Shown here piece by piece: positions 26,170-35,023 of a DNA stretch of 64,000 nucleotides. The notes beneath the pieces are model-generated. The model made no database searches, was not told where the DNA came from, and saw only the letters and a program-made list of their open reading frames with translations. Position 1 is the first letter of the stretch, and each line of letters begins with the position of its first letter. Source of the DNA: UBA6055 sp965214085 (GTDB taxonomy: Bacteria; Chloroflexota; Anaerolineae; Aggregatilineales; Phototrophicaceae). A program made the position numbers and the translations under genes. The stretch lies in NCBI GenBank assembly GCA_965214085.1, contig OZ243937.1, positions 1,550,001 through 1,614,000 on the forward strand, in the 5' to 3' direction.

Positions 26170-27129
26170 ATGATTGACAAACTTGTCGTGGTGGCGATCG
26201 GCGGCAATTCGCTGATTCCCGATCCGCAGGATCCAGGGATAGACAGCCAATGGCAGGCTGTGCGCGAAACCTGCCGTCATATCGCCGACATGATTGCGGA
26301 TGGCTGGCAAGTCGTGGTGACTCATGGCAATGGTCCCCAGGTCGGCTACATAATGAACCGCGCCGAGATCGCCAAGCGCGAGGCCGGCATCCACGAGGTG
26401 CCGCTGGATTTGGTGGTGGCGGATACGCAGGGCAGCATCGGTTATATGCTGCAGCAAGCCCTGGACAATAAACTGCGCAATGTGGGCATGAACCAAACCG
26501 TCGTCTCGATGATCACCCAAATGCGCGTCGATCCCGACGATCCCGCTTTTGAACACCCGGACAAACCCGTTGGCGGCTTTATGAGCCAGGAAGAAGCTGA
26601 AAATGCGCGCCAACTGGGCTGGCAAGTGATGGAAGATGCCGGGCGCGGCTGGCGGCGTGTTGTCGCTTCGCCCAAGCCGGTAAGCGTCAACGAAATCAAC
26701 GCCATTCAAGCCCTGGTGCTAAGCGGCTATATCGTCATTGTCTGTGGCGGCGGCGGGGTGCCGGTGGTGCGCAACGAAGTCGGCCGGCTGCGCGGCATCT
26801 CGGCTGTGATCGACAAAGACCACGCCAGCAGCGTCCTAGCGCAAACCCTGCGCGCCGACCTGCTGCTGATATGCACCGGCGTAGAAAAAGTCAGCTTGAA
26901 TTTTAACAGCCCCGAAGAAGAAAATCTGGACGAAATCACCTTGATGCAAGCCCGCCGCTATCTGGAAGCAGGGCATTTCGCCCGCGGCAGCATGTACCCT
27001 AAAATTGAAGCGGCCATCGATTTTGTACACAATGGCGGGCCGCGCGCCGTCATCACCAATCCGTCCAATCTCACGCGCGCTTTGCATCGGGAAACCGGTA
27101 CGCAGATTGTTCCGGGCGGGGCGGGCTGA
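26170..27129 (+). CDS. arcC: Carbamate kinase (ArcC/YqeA type)
   Basis: It makes ATP from carbamoyl phosphate and ADP, releasing carbamate. The 319-residue amino-acid-kinase-fold protein has VAIGGNSL, THGNGPQVG, the PTGS-independent VVASPKPVSVNE insert, GGGGVPVVRNE, and KDHASSVLAQTLRADLLLI. Placed after ygeW, it provides the substrate-level phosphorylation step of a carbamoyl route. No arginine deiminase gene is present, so the source of carbamoyl phosphate is more likely purine breakdown than arginine. Confidence 0.93.
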   Translation: MIDKLVVVAIGGNSLIPDPQDPGIDSQWQAVRETCRHIADMIADGWQVVVTHGNGPQVGYIMNRAEIAKREAGIHEVPLDLVVADTQGSIGYMLQQALDNKLRNVGMNQTVVSMITQMRVDPDDPAFEHPDKPVGGFMSQEEAENARQLGWQVMEDAGRGWRRVVASPKPVSVNEINAIQALVLSGYIVIVCGGGGVPVVRNEVGRLRGISAVIDKDHASSVLAQTLRADLLLICTGVEKVSLNFNSPEEENLDEITLMQARRYLEAGHFARGSMYPKIEAAIDFVHNGGPRAVITNPSNLTRALHRETGTQIVPGGAG

Positions 27130-27163
27130 TGCTGCCGTATCGAGCGACCCTGCATCCGGCAGC

Positions 27164-28447
27164 ATGTCGGTCATTTCAAATGATGCGGTGATGGCCGAAA
27201 TCAAGGAACTTCGCTGTGTCATCGGCGGCTGCGCCTACGCGGTCGATGAGGTCGCCTACACATGCCCGCGGCACGGTGAATTGGGCACGCTCGACATCTT
27301 GTACGATTACGAGGCGCTGCGGTCCAGCCTGGATCGTGATGCGCTGACCCTTGGCGGCTCCAGCGATTGTTGGCGCTACAAGTCCCTGCTGCCGATCGCG
27401 AGCGAAAGCCGTGTGCCGCCGCTCTCGGTAGGCTGGACGCCCTTGTATGCGGCGCCCCGCATCGCGGCAACCCTCGGCCTCGAACGTGTTTGGGTCAAAG
27501 ACGACGGTGCCAACCCCACCGGTTCCTTGAAAGATCGGGCCAGCGCGCTGGTGCTGGCGCGGGCGCTGGAAGCCGGCATTGATGTCGTCAGCACCGCCAG
27601 CACGGGCAATGCCGCGGCGGCTCTGGCGGGATTGGGCGCGTCCCTGCCTGAAATCGATACGGTCATTTTTGTGCCGGCTGCGGCGCCGGCGGCCAAGGTG
27701 GCGCAATTGCTGGTCTACGGCGCGCAGGTGCTGCTGGTCGATGGCAGTTATGACGATGCCTTTGAGCTTTGCCTGGCTGTCTGTGAGGAACAGGGTTGGT
27801 ATTCGCGTAATACCGGCGTTAATCCCTTTACAACCGAAGGCAAGAAGACGGTCGCCCTGGAGATCGCCGAGCAACTTAGCTGGGACGCGCCCGATGTCCT
27901 GGTGGTAAGCGTGGGCGACGGGAGTATTATTAGCGGCGTGCACAAGGGATTTAGCGATCTCATGCGCCTGGGCTGGATTGAGCGAATGCCGCGCTTGATC
28001 GGCGTCCAAGCCGAGGGCAGCGCCGTGCTGGCCAGGGCTTTTGAAGCCGGGTTAGTGCCGCAAGCCATCATCCGGGAGAGCGTCGCGACCATCGCCGACA
28101 GCATCGCCTCGGAATTGCCCCGCGATCGCGCCAAGGCTTTGCGGGCTGCGCGGTCTAGCGGCGGCGCCTTTGTACAGGTTTCCGACGCGGCCATCAGCGC
28201 GGCTATACCAAAATTCGCCCAGCTGAGCGGCGTCTTTGCCGAGCCGGCTGCCGCTGCCGCCTTCGCTGGCTTGGAGCGAGCGCTTGACTTAAAAATCATC
28301 CAGGCTGATGAAAGCGTCTGCATCTTGAGCACCGGCAACGGCTTGAAGGATATCGCCCGCGCCCGCGAATCGGTAGGCGGCGGTATAACGGTCGCTGCGG
28401 ACATGGCGGCTGTCCGCGAGGCGCTGGGAAGCGCAGGGCTGATATGA
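27164..28447 (+). CDS. Threonine synthase-like PLP enzyme
   Basis: A fold-type-II PLP protein of 427 residues. The N-terminus has a Cys motif as in ThrC (LRCVIGGC...YTCPRHGELG) and then LDILYDYEAL. The PLP Lys sits in NPTGSLKDRAS, the glycine-rich cofactor loop is SVGDGSIISG, and the substrate loop is ASTGNAAAALAG. Threonine synthase is the nearest recognised family. The gene sits where the DAPAL gene (ygeX, also fold type II) lies in other ygeW/ygeY clusters, so an ammonia-lyase role is an alternative. I start at the ATG at 27164; an ATG at 27191 is possible. The stop overlaps the next ATG as ATGA. Confidence 0.75.
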   Translation: MSVISNDAVMAEIKELRCVIGGCAYAVDEVAYTCPRHGELGTLDILYDYEALRSSLDRDALTLGGSSDCWRYKSLLPIASESRVPPLSVGWTPLYAAPRIAATLGLERVWVKDDGANPTGSLKDRASALVLARALEAGIDVVSTASTGNAAAALAGLGASLPEIDTVIFVPAAAPAAKVAQLLVYGAQVLLVDGSYDDAFELCLAVCEEQGWYSRNTGVNPFTTEGKKTVALEIAEQLSWDAPDVLVVSVGDGSIISGVHKGFSDLMRLGWIERMPRLIGVQAEGSAVLARAFEAGLVPQAIIRESVATIADSIASELPRDRAKALRAARSSGGAFVQVSDAAISAAIPKFAQLSGVFAEPAAAAAFAGLERALDLKIIQADESVCILSTGNGLKDIARARESVGGGITVAADMAAVREALGSAGLI

Positions 28448-29469
28448 GCGCGCGACCGGTTTATTCGATCGTCGCGCCGGTTTATAACGAGGCCGGCAAT
28501 TTGCAGCGCTTCTGCGAAGAAGTGGCGCTCGCGCTGGATTCGACCGGCGAGAGCTGGGAACTGCTCTTGGTGGATGACGGCAGTACGGATGGATCCAAAG
28601 AAATCATGTTAAACTTAGCGGCGGCCGATTCCCGTTTAAGCGTGATTGGCTTGGCGCGCAACTTCGGGCATCAGATCGCGGTCACAGCCGGCGTTGATTA
28701 TGCCCGCGGAAAAGCCGTCATCTTGATCGACGCCGACCTGCAAGATCCGCCGGCGGTGATTCCGCGGCTGGCCGACAAATGGAAGGAAGGCTTTCAGGTT
28801 GTCTACGCGGTCCGGGCGGAGCGCCGCGGCGAAAGTTTCTGGAAGCGATTCACGGCCAAGCTGTTCTATCGTATGATCCATCGCATTACCGACATTGACA
28901 TTCCTGTGGATACCGGGGATTTCCGCTTGATGGACGAGCAGGTGGCTCAGGTGCTGCGGCAAATGCGCGAGCACCATCGTTTCGTGCGCGGCATGACCAG
29001 CTGGGTGGGCTTTAAGCAGACCGGCGTCGAGTATGTTCGCGAGCAGCGGGCCTGGGGCGAGACCAAGTATCCCTTGCGCAAAATGATCGCCTTCGCGCTG
29101 GATGCCGTCACCAGTTTCTCGTTCTTTCCCCTGCAGATAATGATTTACGTCAGCTTTATATTGGCAAGCGCGTCCTTGGTCGTCGGCGCTGTTATTTCTT
29201 TCTTGCGGCTTTCGCGTGGCGAGGAGTTCTTTGGCGGGCAAGCGACGACCATCATCTTGCTGCTGCTGCTGAGTTCTTTCCAACTATTTTTTCTTTTTGT
29301 CATCGGCCAGTATGTCGCGCGCACCTATAATGAATCGCGCGATCGACCCTTGTATGTGGTAGCCTCAACGGCGGGATTACAGGGAGCGCAGGCGCCGACG
29401 CAGCGTGTGCAGGCTTCGTCCGCCTTTGCGCAGCAAGCGGTAGAGGAGAGGCCTAATGAAAGCGTCTGA
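28444..29469 (+). CDS. Family 2 glycosyltransferase with two C-terminal TM helices (GtrB/ArnC type)
   Basis: A 341-residue protein. The GT-A domain has VAPVYNEAGNL, LLVDDGSTDGS, the DXD-type DADLQDPP near 99-106, and DTGDFRLMD. Two hydrophobic helices near residues 220-245 and 262-290 anchor it, as in polyprenyl-phosphate glucosyl- or mannosyltransferases. It would charge undecaprenyl phosphate with a sugar. This has no evident link to purines. It overlaps the PLP gene by 4 bases and the next small gene by 14, so all are co-translated. Confidence 0.88.
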   Translation: MSARPVYSIVAPVYNEAGNLQRFCEEVALALDSTGESWELLLVDDGSTDGSKEIMLNLAAADSRLSVIGLARNFGHQIAVTAGVDYARGKAVILIDADLQDPPAVIPRLADKWKEGFQVVYAVRAERRGESFWKRFTAKLFYRMIHRITDIDIPVDTGDFRLMDEQVAQVLRQMREHHRFVRGMTSWVGFKQTGVEYVREQRAWGETKYPLRKMIAFALDAVTSFSFFPLQIMIYVSFILASASLVVGAVISFLRLSRGEEFFGGQATTIILLLLLSSFQLFFLFVIGQYVARTYNESRDRPLYVVASTAGLQGAQAPTQRVQASSAFAQQAVEERPNESV

Positions 29470-29707
29470 CCCAGGGCAATTGGCGCTGGTGGCGCACTAC
29501 CGTCAGTTGGTGGAGGCTTATGAAGCGCTCGACAGCAAGATCGATGCTTTGCTTATGGCCAACCGCGGCAAAAGCGAAGACAAGTCCGTCGAAGACAGGC
29601 GCCTTTACCGCGAGTGGGCGACGCAGCGCAACGAAATGCTAAACGAAATGCGCATGCTGGAACGTCAGCTGAATATGACGGAAGACGATATTTTCGACCC
29701 GGATTGA
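29456..29707 (+). CDS. Small helical protein of unknown function
   Basis: 83 residues, predicted helical with heptad-like charge patterns (YRQLVEAYEALDSKIDALL, then QRNEMLNEMRMLERQLNM) and an acidic end. No metal or catalytic motif is visible. It overlaps the glycosyltransferase gene by 14 bases and ends 10 bases before the second PLP gene. A structural or adaptor role is only a guess. Confidence 0.6.
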   Translation: MKASDPGQLALVAHYRQLVEAYEALDSKIDALLMANRGKSEDKSVEDRRLYREWATQRNEMLNEMRMLERQLNMTEDDIFDPD

Positions 29708-29717
29708 GGAGAGCTTC

Positions 29718-31097
29718 ATGGTCACCGGTCCCAGCTTTGAAGAAATGCTTCACCCGCAAACGCTTGATCCCGGCCTGCGCGCTGAGGCGGTGGCGGCCTT
29801 GAACGAAGACCCGCTCAATCCCCTGAATCTTTACAACATCACCTGGCGCGACGAGACCAATCGTGTCTATCACTTGGTCTTGCCCAGCGAACTCACTGGC
29901 GTCGATGCCCGCATCGTCCTGATATACGGGGCCAACTTTCCATCGGGCAGCCACAAGGTTGGCGCGGCGTATTCCGTTCTGCTGGAGAAACAATTGCTGG
30001 GCGAGGTGGACCCTAATGTCCATACGCTGGTCTGGCCCTCGACCGGCAATTATGGCATCGGCGGCGCCTTCATCGGCTGCCGCATGGAATACGACAGTAT
30101 TGTGGTGCTGCCGGAAGAGATGAGCCAGGAGCGCTTCGACCGCATCACCAGCTATGGCGCCGGCATCATTCGCACCGCGGGCAGCGAAAGCAACGTCAAA
30201 GAAATCTACGATGAGGTCAAGCGCTTGGGCGGCAGCGACCCCAAAATTCGCGTATTAAATCAATTTGAGGTGATGGGGAATTATCGCTTTCATTACCACG
30301 TTACCGGCAATACGCTGGTGGAATTGGCGGCCGAGTTAAAAGCCGAGGGCATCGGCGTCGGCAAGATCTCGGCCTTTGTTTCGGCCATGGGCAGCGCGGG
30401 CACAATCGCCGCCGGCGACCGGCTCAAGCAAGTCTGGGGCGATCACAAGATCGTCGGCCTCGAACCGATTCAATGCCCGACCTTGTATAATAACGGCTAT
30501 GGTGCCCACGAGATACAGGGCATCGGCGACAAACACGTCACCTGGATCCACAATGTCCTTAACATGGATGCGCTGATGGCCATCGACGATAATGACGCCC
30601 TGAATGGATTGCGCGTCCTGGCCGAAGCAGCCGGGCGGCAAGTCTTGGCGGAGCGATTCGGCCTGGCGCCGCAGTTGATAGAACAGCTTTCACGGACTTT
30701 GGGCATTAGCGGGATCTGCAATATTATTGGCGCGATCAAAACAGCCAGGTTTTACGATATGAAGAGCGACGATGTCATCGTCACAGTCGCCACCGACGCC
30801 ATGGAGCGTTACGGCTCGGTCATGGCGCATCTGCGCGAGAGGCGCGGTCCTTTGGATGAGGCGGCGGCCACGGCCATTGTCGACGGCGTCTTCCACCGCG
30901 CCGGCAGCGACTGGGTCATGGAAGGCAGCCGGGAAGCCCGCGAACGTTGGCACAATCTCAAGTATTACACTTGGGTGGAGCAGCAAGGCAAGTCGGTGGC
31001 CGAGTTGGACGCGCAACGAGATCCGGCTTGGTGGATCGGCCATCAAGAGCAAGTGGCGGCAATCGACAAGCGCCTGCTCGAGCAGCGGGGGCATTGA
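29718..31097 (+). CDS. Fold-type-II PLP-dependent enzyme of unknown reaction
   Basis: A 459-residue PALP-fold protein, larger than cysteine synthase. The PLP Lys lies in FPSGSHKVGAAYS, with WPSTGNYGIGGAF as the substrate loop and SAMGSAGTIAAG as the phosphate-binding glycine loop. Additional C-terminal residues (about 350-459) carry GSDWVMEGSREAR and an YYTWVEQQ segment. It is not a plain CysK, ThrC or DAPAL. The neighbourhood suggests lysis of an amino-acid fragment of purine breakdown. The reaction is unassigned. RBS is GAGGAGAG at 29706 onward. Confidence 0.75.
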   Translation: MVTGPSFEEMLHPQTLDPGLRAEAVAALNEDPLNPLNLYNITWRDETNRVYHLVLPSELTGVDARIVLIYGANFPSGSHKVGAAYSVLLEKQLLGEVDPNVHTLVWPSTGNYGIGGAFIGCRMEYDSIVVLPEEMSQERFDRITSYGAGIIRTAGSESNVKEIYDEVKRLGGSDPKIRVLNQFEVMGNYRFHYHVTGNTLVELAAELKAEGIGVGKISAFVSAMGSAGTIAAGDRLKQVWGDHKIVGLEPIQCPTLYNNGYGAHEIQGIGDKHVTWIHNVLNMDALMAIDDNDALNGLRVLAEAAGRQVLAERFGLAPQLIEQLSRTLGISGICNIIGAIKTARFYDMKSDDVIVTVATDAMERYGSVMAHLRERRGPLDEAAATAIVDGVFHRAGSDWVMEGSREARERWHNLKYYTWVEQQGKSVAELDAQRDPAWWIGHQEQVAAIDKRLLEQRGH

Positions 31098-31118
31098 GAC
31101 AAGACTTCGGGGACGCTT

Positions 31119-31562
31119 ATGTACGCCGACGACCGCGTGCTGGTCGGGGTGCTCAACCGGAAAAAAGACTTTGAAATCGCCCGCCGGCAGCATTGGTATC
31201 GCATACCGGAGCGGCAGTTGCCGCGCGGCTTGAACGCCGAATACATCGCCTTCTTCCTCAGTGGCAAAGTATTTCACGGGCACAGCGGCACCATCGCCTA
31301 CTTCGCGCGCGTCACCGGCTTGGAGCTGGCGCGGCGGGCCGACTTATTGCCAGGCGAAGACAAACGGGCGGCGGATATCTATTTCAAGCTGCAATTCCGC
31401 AACTTGATTGAAAAGGACCCGCCCATCGAAAATGTCCCGGCGCGCTCCATCAGTTTCATCCGCACCACCTGGGATCGCTTCATCAGCGCCGAGACGGTCG
31501 CCGATCTATACTGCAAGGGTGATTTCTACGTCGATCGCGTCTATCACGCGCTGCGGAATTAG
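31119..31562 (+). CDS. Conserved-looking protein of unknown function
   Basis: 147 residues, not recognised. It opens VLVGVLNRKKDFEIARRQHWYRIP, then has AEYIAFFLSGKVFHGHSGTI, an RSISFIRTTWDRF segment and ends DLYCKGDFYVDRVYHALRN. Many Arg, Tyr and Phe residues and a His-Gly-His make a nucleic-acid or nucleotide-binding role possible, but there is no clear motif. Good codon use, a start 21 bases after the PLP gene and 29 bases before ssnA show it is a real gene in the operon. Confidence 0.7.
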   Translation: MYADDRVLVGVLNRKKDFEIARRQHWYRIPERQLPRGLNAEYIAFFLSGKVFHGHSGTIAYFARVTGLELARRADLLPGEDKRAADIYFKLQFRNLIEKDPPIENVPARSISFIRTTWDRFISAETVADLYCKGDFYVDRVYHALRN

Positions 31563-31591
31563 ACCCCACGGGGCATGGGAGGAGATCGTCA

Positions 31592-32944
31592 ATGTTAATC
31601 GTCAACGCCAAAGTCATTACCTTGGGCGCCGAGCCCCAAGTCTTGCCAGATGCGGCTCTGTATATCGACGGCGACTGTATTGGCGCTATCGGCAGCCGCG
31701 CGGAATTAGAAACGCAGCATCCGGCCGCTGACATCATCGACGCTCGCGGCCAGTACGTCATGCCCGGCGGCATCTGCGCGCATACGCACTTCTATGGCGC
31801 TTATGCCCGCGGGATGGCGCTACCGGGCGCGCCGCCGCGCGACTTTCCGCAGATATTACAGCGCCTGTGGTGGCCCCTGGATAAAGCCCTGGACCGCGAC
31901 AGCGTACGCGCCAGCGCTTTGGTCTGCCTGGTGGACGCCATCAAACACGGCACGACCAGTTTGATCGACCATCACGCCAGCCCCAACTTCATCGCCGGCA
32001 GCCTTGATGTCATCGGCGCTGCGGTCGAGGCGGCTGGTTTGCGCGCCGTCCTCTGCTATGAAGTGACGGACCGCGACGGCATGGACAAGATGCAGGCCGG
32101 CATCGCCGAGAATAGGCGCTTCTTGCGCGCGTCTGCCGGCCATCCGCGGCTTCGCGGTACTTTTGGCCTTCATGCCAGCTTGACGCTCAACGACGAAAGT
32201 TTACAGGCTTGCGCGGATGCGCTGCCGGCGGACGCTGGATTTCATATTCATGTGGCTGAACACGAGGCCGACGAAGAAGACAGCCTCAGCCGCAGCGGGT
32301 TACGCGTGGTCGAGCGCCTGGATCAGTACGGCATTTGGCGAGATTCCACCATCGCCGCCCATTGCGTGCATATCAACGAGGCCGAGCGCGACATTCTGCT
32401 GGATCGCGGCGTTTGGGTCAGCCATCAGCCGCGCTCCAATATGAACAACGGCGTTGGCGCCGCCGATATCGACGGCTTGCTGGGGGCCGGCATCAAGCTT
32501 TGTTTGGGCAATGACGGCTTCAGCAACAATATGTGGGCCGAGTGGAAAGCCGCCTATTTGTTGCACAAAGTGGTGAATCGCGATCCGCGCCGCGCTGACG
32601 GCATGGCTATCGCTCAGATGGCCTGGCGCAACAACGCCCGGCTGATGCAGAAGTTTTTCCCGGGTCAACGCATTGGCGAAATCACCCCGGGCGCGGCCGC
32701 CGATCTCGTCTTCGTCGACTATCAGCCCTTCACGCCGCTGCACGCCGGCAATTTGCCCTGGCACCTGCTCTTCGGTTTTGAAGCCTCCATGGTCACGACT
32801 ACGATATGCGCGGGGCAAGTTCTGATGCGCGACCGGCAACTGCTGACGCTGGACGAAGCGGAGATCGCCGCCGAAGCCCTGGCGCTGGCGCCAAAAGTAT
32901 GGGATCGCTATACGCGAATCGCCCAAGATACTTTACAATCTTAG
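31592..32944 (+). CDS. ssnA: SsnA-family amidohydrolase
   Basis: A 450-residue amidohydrolase matching SsnA along its length. The metal motif is CAHTHFYGAYARGM, with LIDHHASPNFIAGSLDVI (strongly SsnA-like), HIHVAEHEAD, HCVHINEAE, HQPRSNMNNGVGA and LGNDGFSNNM. The E. coli gene sits in the same ygeW-ygeY-xdh cluster. Its reaction is thought to be hydrolytic deamination or ring opening of a purine product; this is not firmly known. The RBS GGAGGAGA precedes the ATG. Confidence 0.92.
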   Translation: MLIVNAKVITLGAEPQVLPDAALYIDGDCIGAIGSRAELETQHPAADIIDARGQYVMPGGICAHTHFYGAYARGMALPGAPPRDFPQILQRLWWPLDKALDRDSVRASALVCLVDAIKHGTTSLIDHHASPNFIAGSLDVIGAAVEAAGLRAVLCYEVTDRDGMDKMQAGIAENRRFLRASAGHPRLRGTFGLHASLTLNDESLQACADALPADAGFHIHVAEHEADEEDSLSRSGLRVVERLDQYGIWRDSTIAAHCVHINEAERDILLDRGVWVSHQPRSNMNNGVGAADIDGLLGAGIKLCLGNDGFSNNMWAEWKAAYLLHKVVNRDPRRADGMAIAQMAWRNNARLMQKFFPGQRIGEITPGAAADLVFVDYQPFTPLHAGNLPWHLLFGFEASMVTTTICAGQVLMRDRQLLTLDEAEIAAEALALAPKVWDRYTRIAQDTLQS

Positions 32945-32983
32945 CTCTTGAAGGGGCAGTTAAACCAAGGCGACGAGGCAACG

Positions 32984-33640
32984 ATGAAAACACTGGCGAT
33001 ATTGGGCGGGACCGGCAAAGAAGGCGCCGGCTTGGCGATGCGCTGGGCTCTGAACGGCTATCAGGTCGTGATCGGCTCGCGTGAAGCAAGCAAGGCGACG
33101 ACGCGCGCAGCTGAAATGAACATCGAATTGGGCGGCGACTATCTAAAGGGAAAAGCCAATGCCGCCGCCGCCGCCTGCGCCGACATCGTGATTTTGAGCG
33201 TTCCGTACAGCGCGCACAAACCAACGTTGGAGAGCCTGCGCGAGCAGTGTCGCGGCAAGATCCTGGTTGACTTAACCGTGCCGCTGCGTCCGCCCGAGAT
33301 TATGGCGGTGAATCTGCCCGCCGGCGCTGCAGCCGCCCTGGAAGCGCAGGCGATTCTCGGCGCCGATGTCACGGTAGTCGCCGCCTTTCAGAATGTGAGC
33401 GCGGTCAAGCTCAGGCAGTTGGATCGTGATGTGGACTGCGATGTGCTGGTCTGCGCTGACAGCGATGCGGCCAAAGCCAGCGTGAGCGAGCTGGTAGCGG
33501 CGGCCGGCATGCGCGCCATCGACGCCGGTCCCTTGAAGAACGCGGTGGCGGCGGAATCGCTGACGCCGATACTTTTGCACATCAACCGCGCCTACAAAAT
33601 AAAAGGCGCCGGCATTCGCATTACCGGGTTGGACGGCTAG
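32984..33640 (+). CDS. npdG: NADPH-dependent F420 reductase
   Basis: It transfers hydride between NADP(H) and coenzyme F420. From the ATG at 32984 it has 218 residues, with the Rossmann loop AILGGTGKEGAGLAMRWA, the NADP-phosphate-binding VIGSREASK, ILSVPYSAH and LTPILLHINRAYKIK near the end, where F420 stacks. This is the Fno/NpdG family. A longer TTG-started frame at 32948 is unlikely. The next gene, cofE, starts 3 bases after its stop, so the F420 genes form one unit. Confidence 0.9.
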   Translation: MKTLAILGGTGKEGAGLAMRWALNGYQVVIGSREASKATTRAAEMNIELGGDYLKGKANAAAAACADIVILSVPYSAHKPTLESLREQCRGKILVDLTVPLRPPEIMAVNLPAGAAAALEAQAILGADVTVVAAFQNVSAVKLRQLDRDVDCDVLVCADSDAAKASVSELVAAAGMRAIDAGPLKNAVAAESLTPILLHINRAYKIKGAGIRITGLDG

Positions 33641-33642
33641 GC

Positions 33643-34410
33643 ATGGCCAGCGCGCCAACCTTCGCCGCTTGGGCGATTCCGGCTATCCCGCTGATCAAAG
33701 CCGGCGATGATCTCGTTGATATCTTGGTATCGCGGGCGCAGTCGGCCGAGCTGCAATTGGCATACGGCGACGTCCTCGTGATCGCCTCCAAGATTGTGGC
33801 CAAAGCCGAAGGGCGTTACGTGGCGCTGGACAGCGTCTGCCCGTCGCCGGCTGCTGGCGCGCTGGCGGCCGAGACCGGCAAAGACGCGCGCCTGGTTGAA
33901 TTGATCTTGAGCGAATCGCAGCGCGTCTCCCGCAAGCGCAAGGGCGTCCTGGTGACCGAGCACCGCCTGGGATTTGTCTCGGCCAACGCCGGTATCGACC
34001 AGAGCAATATCGAAGACGGCGCTGAGGCCGCGCTGCTGCTGCCGCTGGATCCAGACGCTTCCGCCGACCGGATTCGCGCCGGGCTGCGCCAGCGACTGGG
34101 CGTCGACCTGGGCGTGGTCATCAGCGATACGCATGGACGCGCCTTTCGCGTCGGCAATGTCGGCGTCGCCATTGGCGTTTCCGGTTTGCCTTCCGTGCAA
34201 GACTTGCGCGGCAGCCGCGACTTATACGGCCGCGTGTTCGAGGTGACGCAAGTGGCTTATGCCGACCTGGTGGCTTCGGCGGCCCACCTTCTCTGTGGGG
34301 AGGCCGATGAAGGGTTGCCGGCTGTCTTAATGCGCGGGCTGGATTTGCGTTCGGAGCAGGGACGGGCGACCGATATGATCCGCGCGGCTGAACATGATCT
34401 CTACCGCTAG
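33643..34410 (+). CDS. cofE: Coenzyme F420-0:L-glutamate ligase
   Basis: It adds L-glutamate residues to F420-0 using GTP. The 255-residue protein has VLVIASKIVAKAEGR, LILSESQRVSRKRKGVLVTEHRLGFVSANAG, the metal-binding VISDTHGRAFRVGNVGVAIG with the conserved Asp, and DLRGSRDLYGR. The glutamate tail length cannot be told. The following reductase gene overlaps it by 17 bases. Confidence 0.93.
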   Translation: MASAPTFAAWAIPAIPLIKAGDDLVDILVSRAQSAELQLAYGDVLVIASKIVAKAEGRYVALDSVCPSPAAGALAAETGKDARLVELILSESQRVSRKRKGVLVTEHRLGFVSANAGIDQSNIEDGAEAALLLPLDPDASADRIRAGLRQRLGVDLGVVISDTHGRAFRVGNVGVAIGVSGLPSVQDLRGSRDLYGRVFEVTQVAYADLVASAAHLLCGEADEGLPAVLMRGLDLRSEQGRATDMIRAAEHDLYR

Positions 34411-35023
34411 CCCGGCCATGAAGGCGCCCGAATTGTCGGCTCTGATTCGCGGGCGGCGTTCACTGCGGCGATATCATGCCGACGCCGTGCCCAGCGAATA
34501 TATCGAGCGGATTCTGGAGGCGGCCGTCTGGGCGCCTTCGGCACACAATCGCCAGCCCTGGCGCTTCGCGGTCATCAGCGAAACGGAGACTAAAGAGCGT
34601 CTGGCGCGGGAAATGGGCGCCAAGTTGCGCGGCGATTTGTCCGCTGACAGCGTTCCGCAAGCGCTTATTGACGCCGATGTCGAGCGTTCTTACCAGCGCA
34701 TCACCGGGGCGCCGCTGCTGATTCTGCTGTGTTTGACGCTGCAAGATATGGACGTTTACGGCGACGAGCGGCGCAAGGCCCACGAGTTCGCGATGGCGCA
34801 GCAGAGCGCGGCCATGGCTGGGCAGAATATCTTGCTGATGGCGGCCAGCTTGGGCCTTGGCGCCTGCTGGATGTGCGCGCCGCTTTTCTGTCAAGATTTG
34901 GTCGCTGCGGTCTTGGACTTGCCGGCCGATTGGTTGGCGCAAGGCTTGATAACGCTGGGTTTTCCAGCGCAGCAGCGAACGCGCGACCGCGAAACTTGGG
35001 AAACGAGAACGATTTGGCGATAG
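34394..35023 (+). CDS. Nitroreductase-family FMN protein, FbiB C-terminal-like
   Basis: A 209-residue nitroreductase-fold enzyme. IRGRRSLRRYHADAVP binds the FMN phosphate, AVWAPSAHNRQPWRF is the typical second FMN segment, and AAMAGQNILLMAASLGLGACWM the third. In actinobacteria the C-terminal half of FbiB, which has this fold, reduces dehydro-F420-0 made from phosphoenolpyruvate. Here the domain is separate from CofE but overlaps its gene, which supports the same job. The gene overlaps cofD by 10 bases. An ordinary nitroreductase is the alternative. Confidence 0.82.
   Translation: MISTASPAMKAPELSALIRGRRSLRRYHADAVPSEYIERILEAAVWAPSAHNRQPWRFAVISETETKERLAREMGAKLRGDLSADSVPQALIDADVERSYQRITGAPLLILLCLTLQDMDVYGDERRKAHEFAMAQQSAAMAGQNILLMAASLGLGACWMCAPLFCQDLVAAVLDLPADWLAQGLITLGFPAQQRTRDRETWETRTIWR

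Noticed and set aside
34729..35013. Upstream extension of cofD
   Set aside because: It lies inside the FbiB-like gene in another frame and would add about 95 residues not found in CofD.
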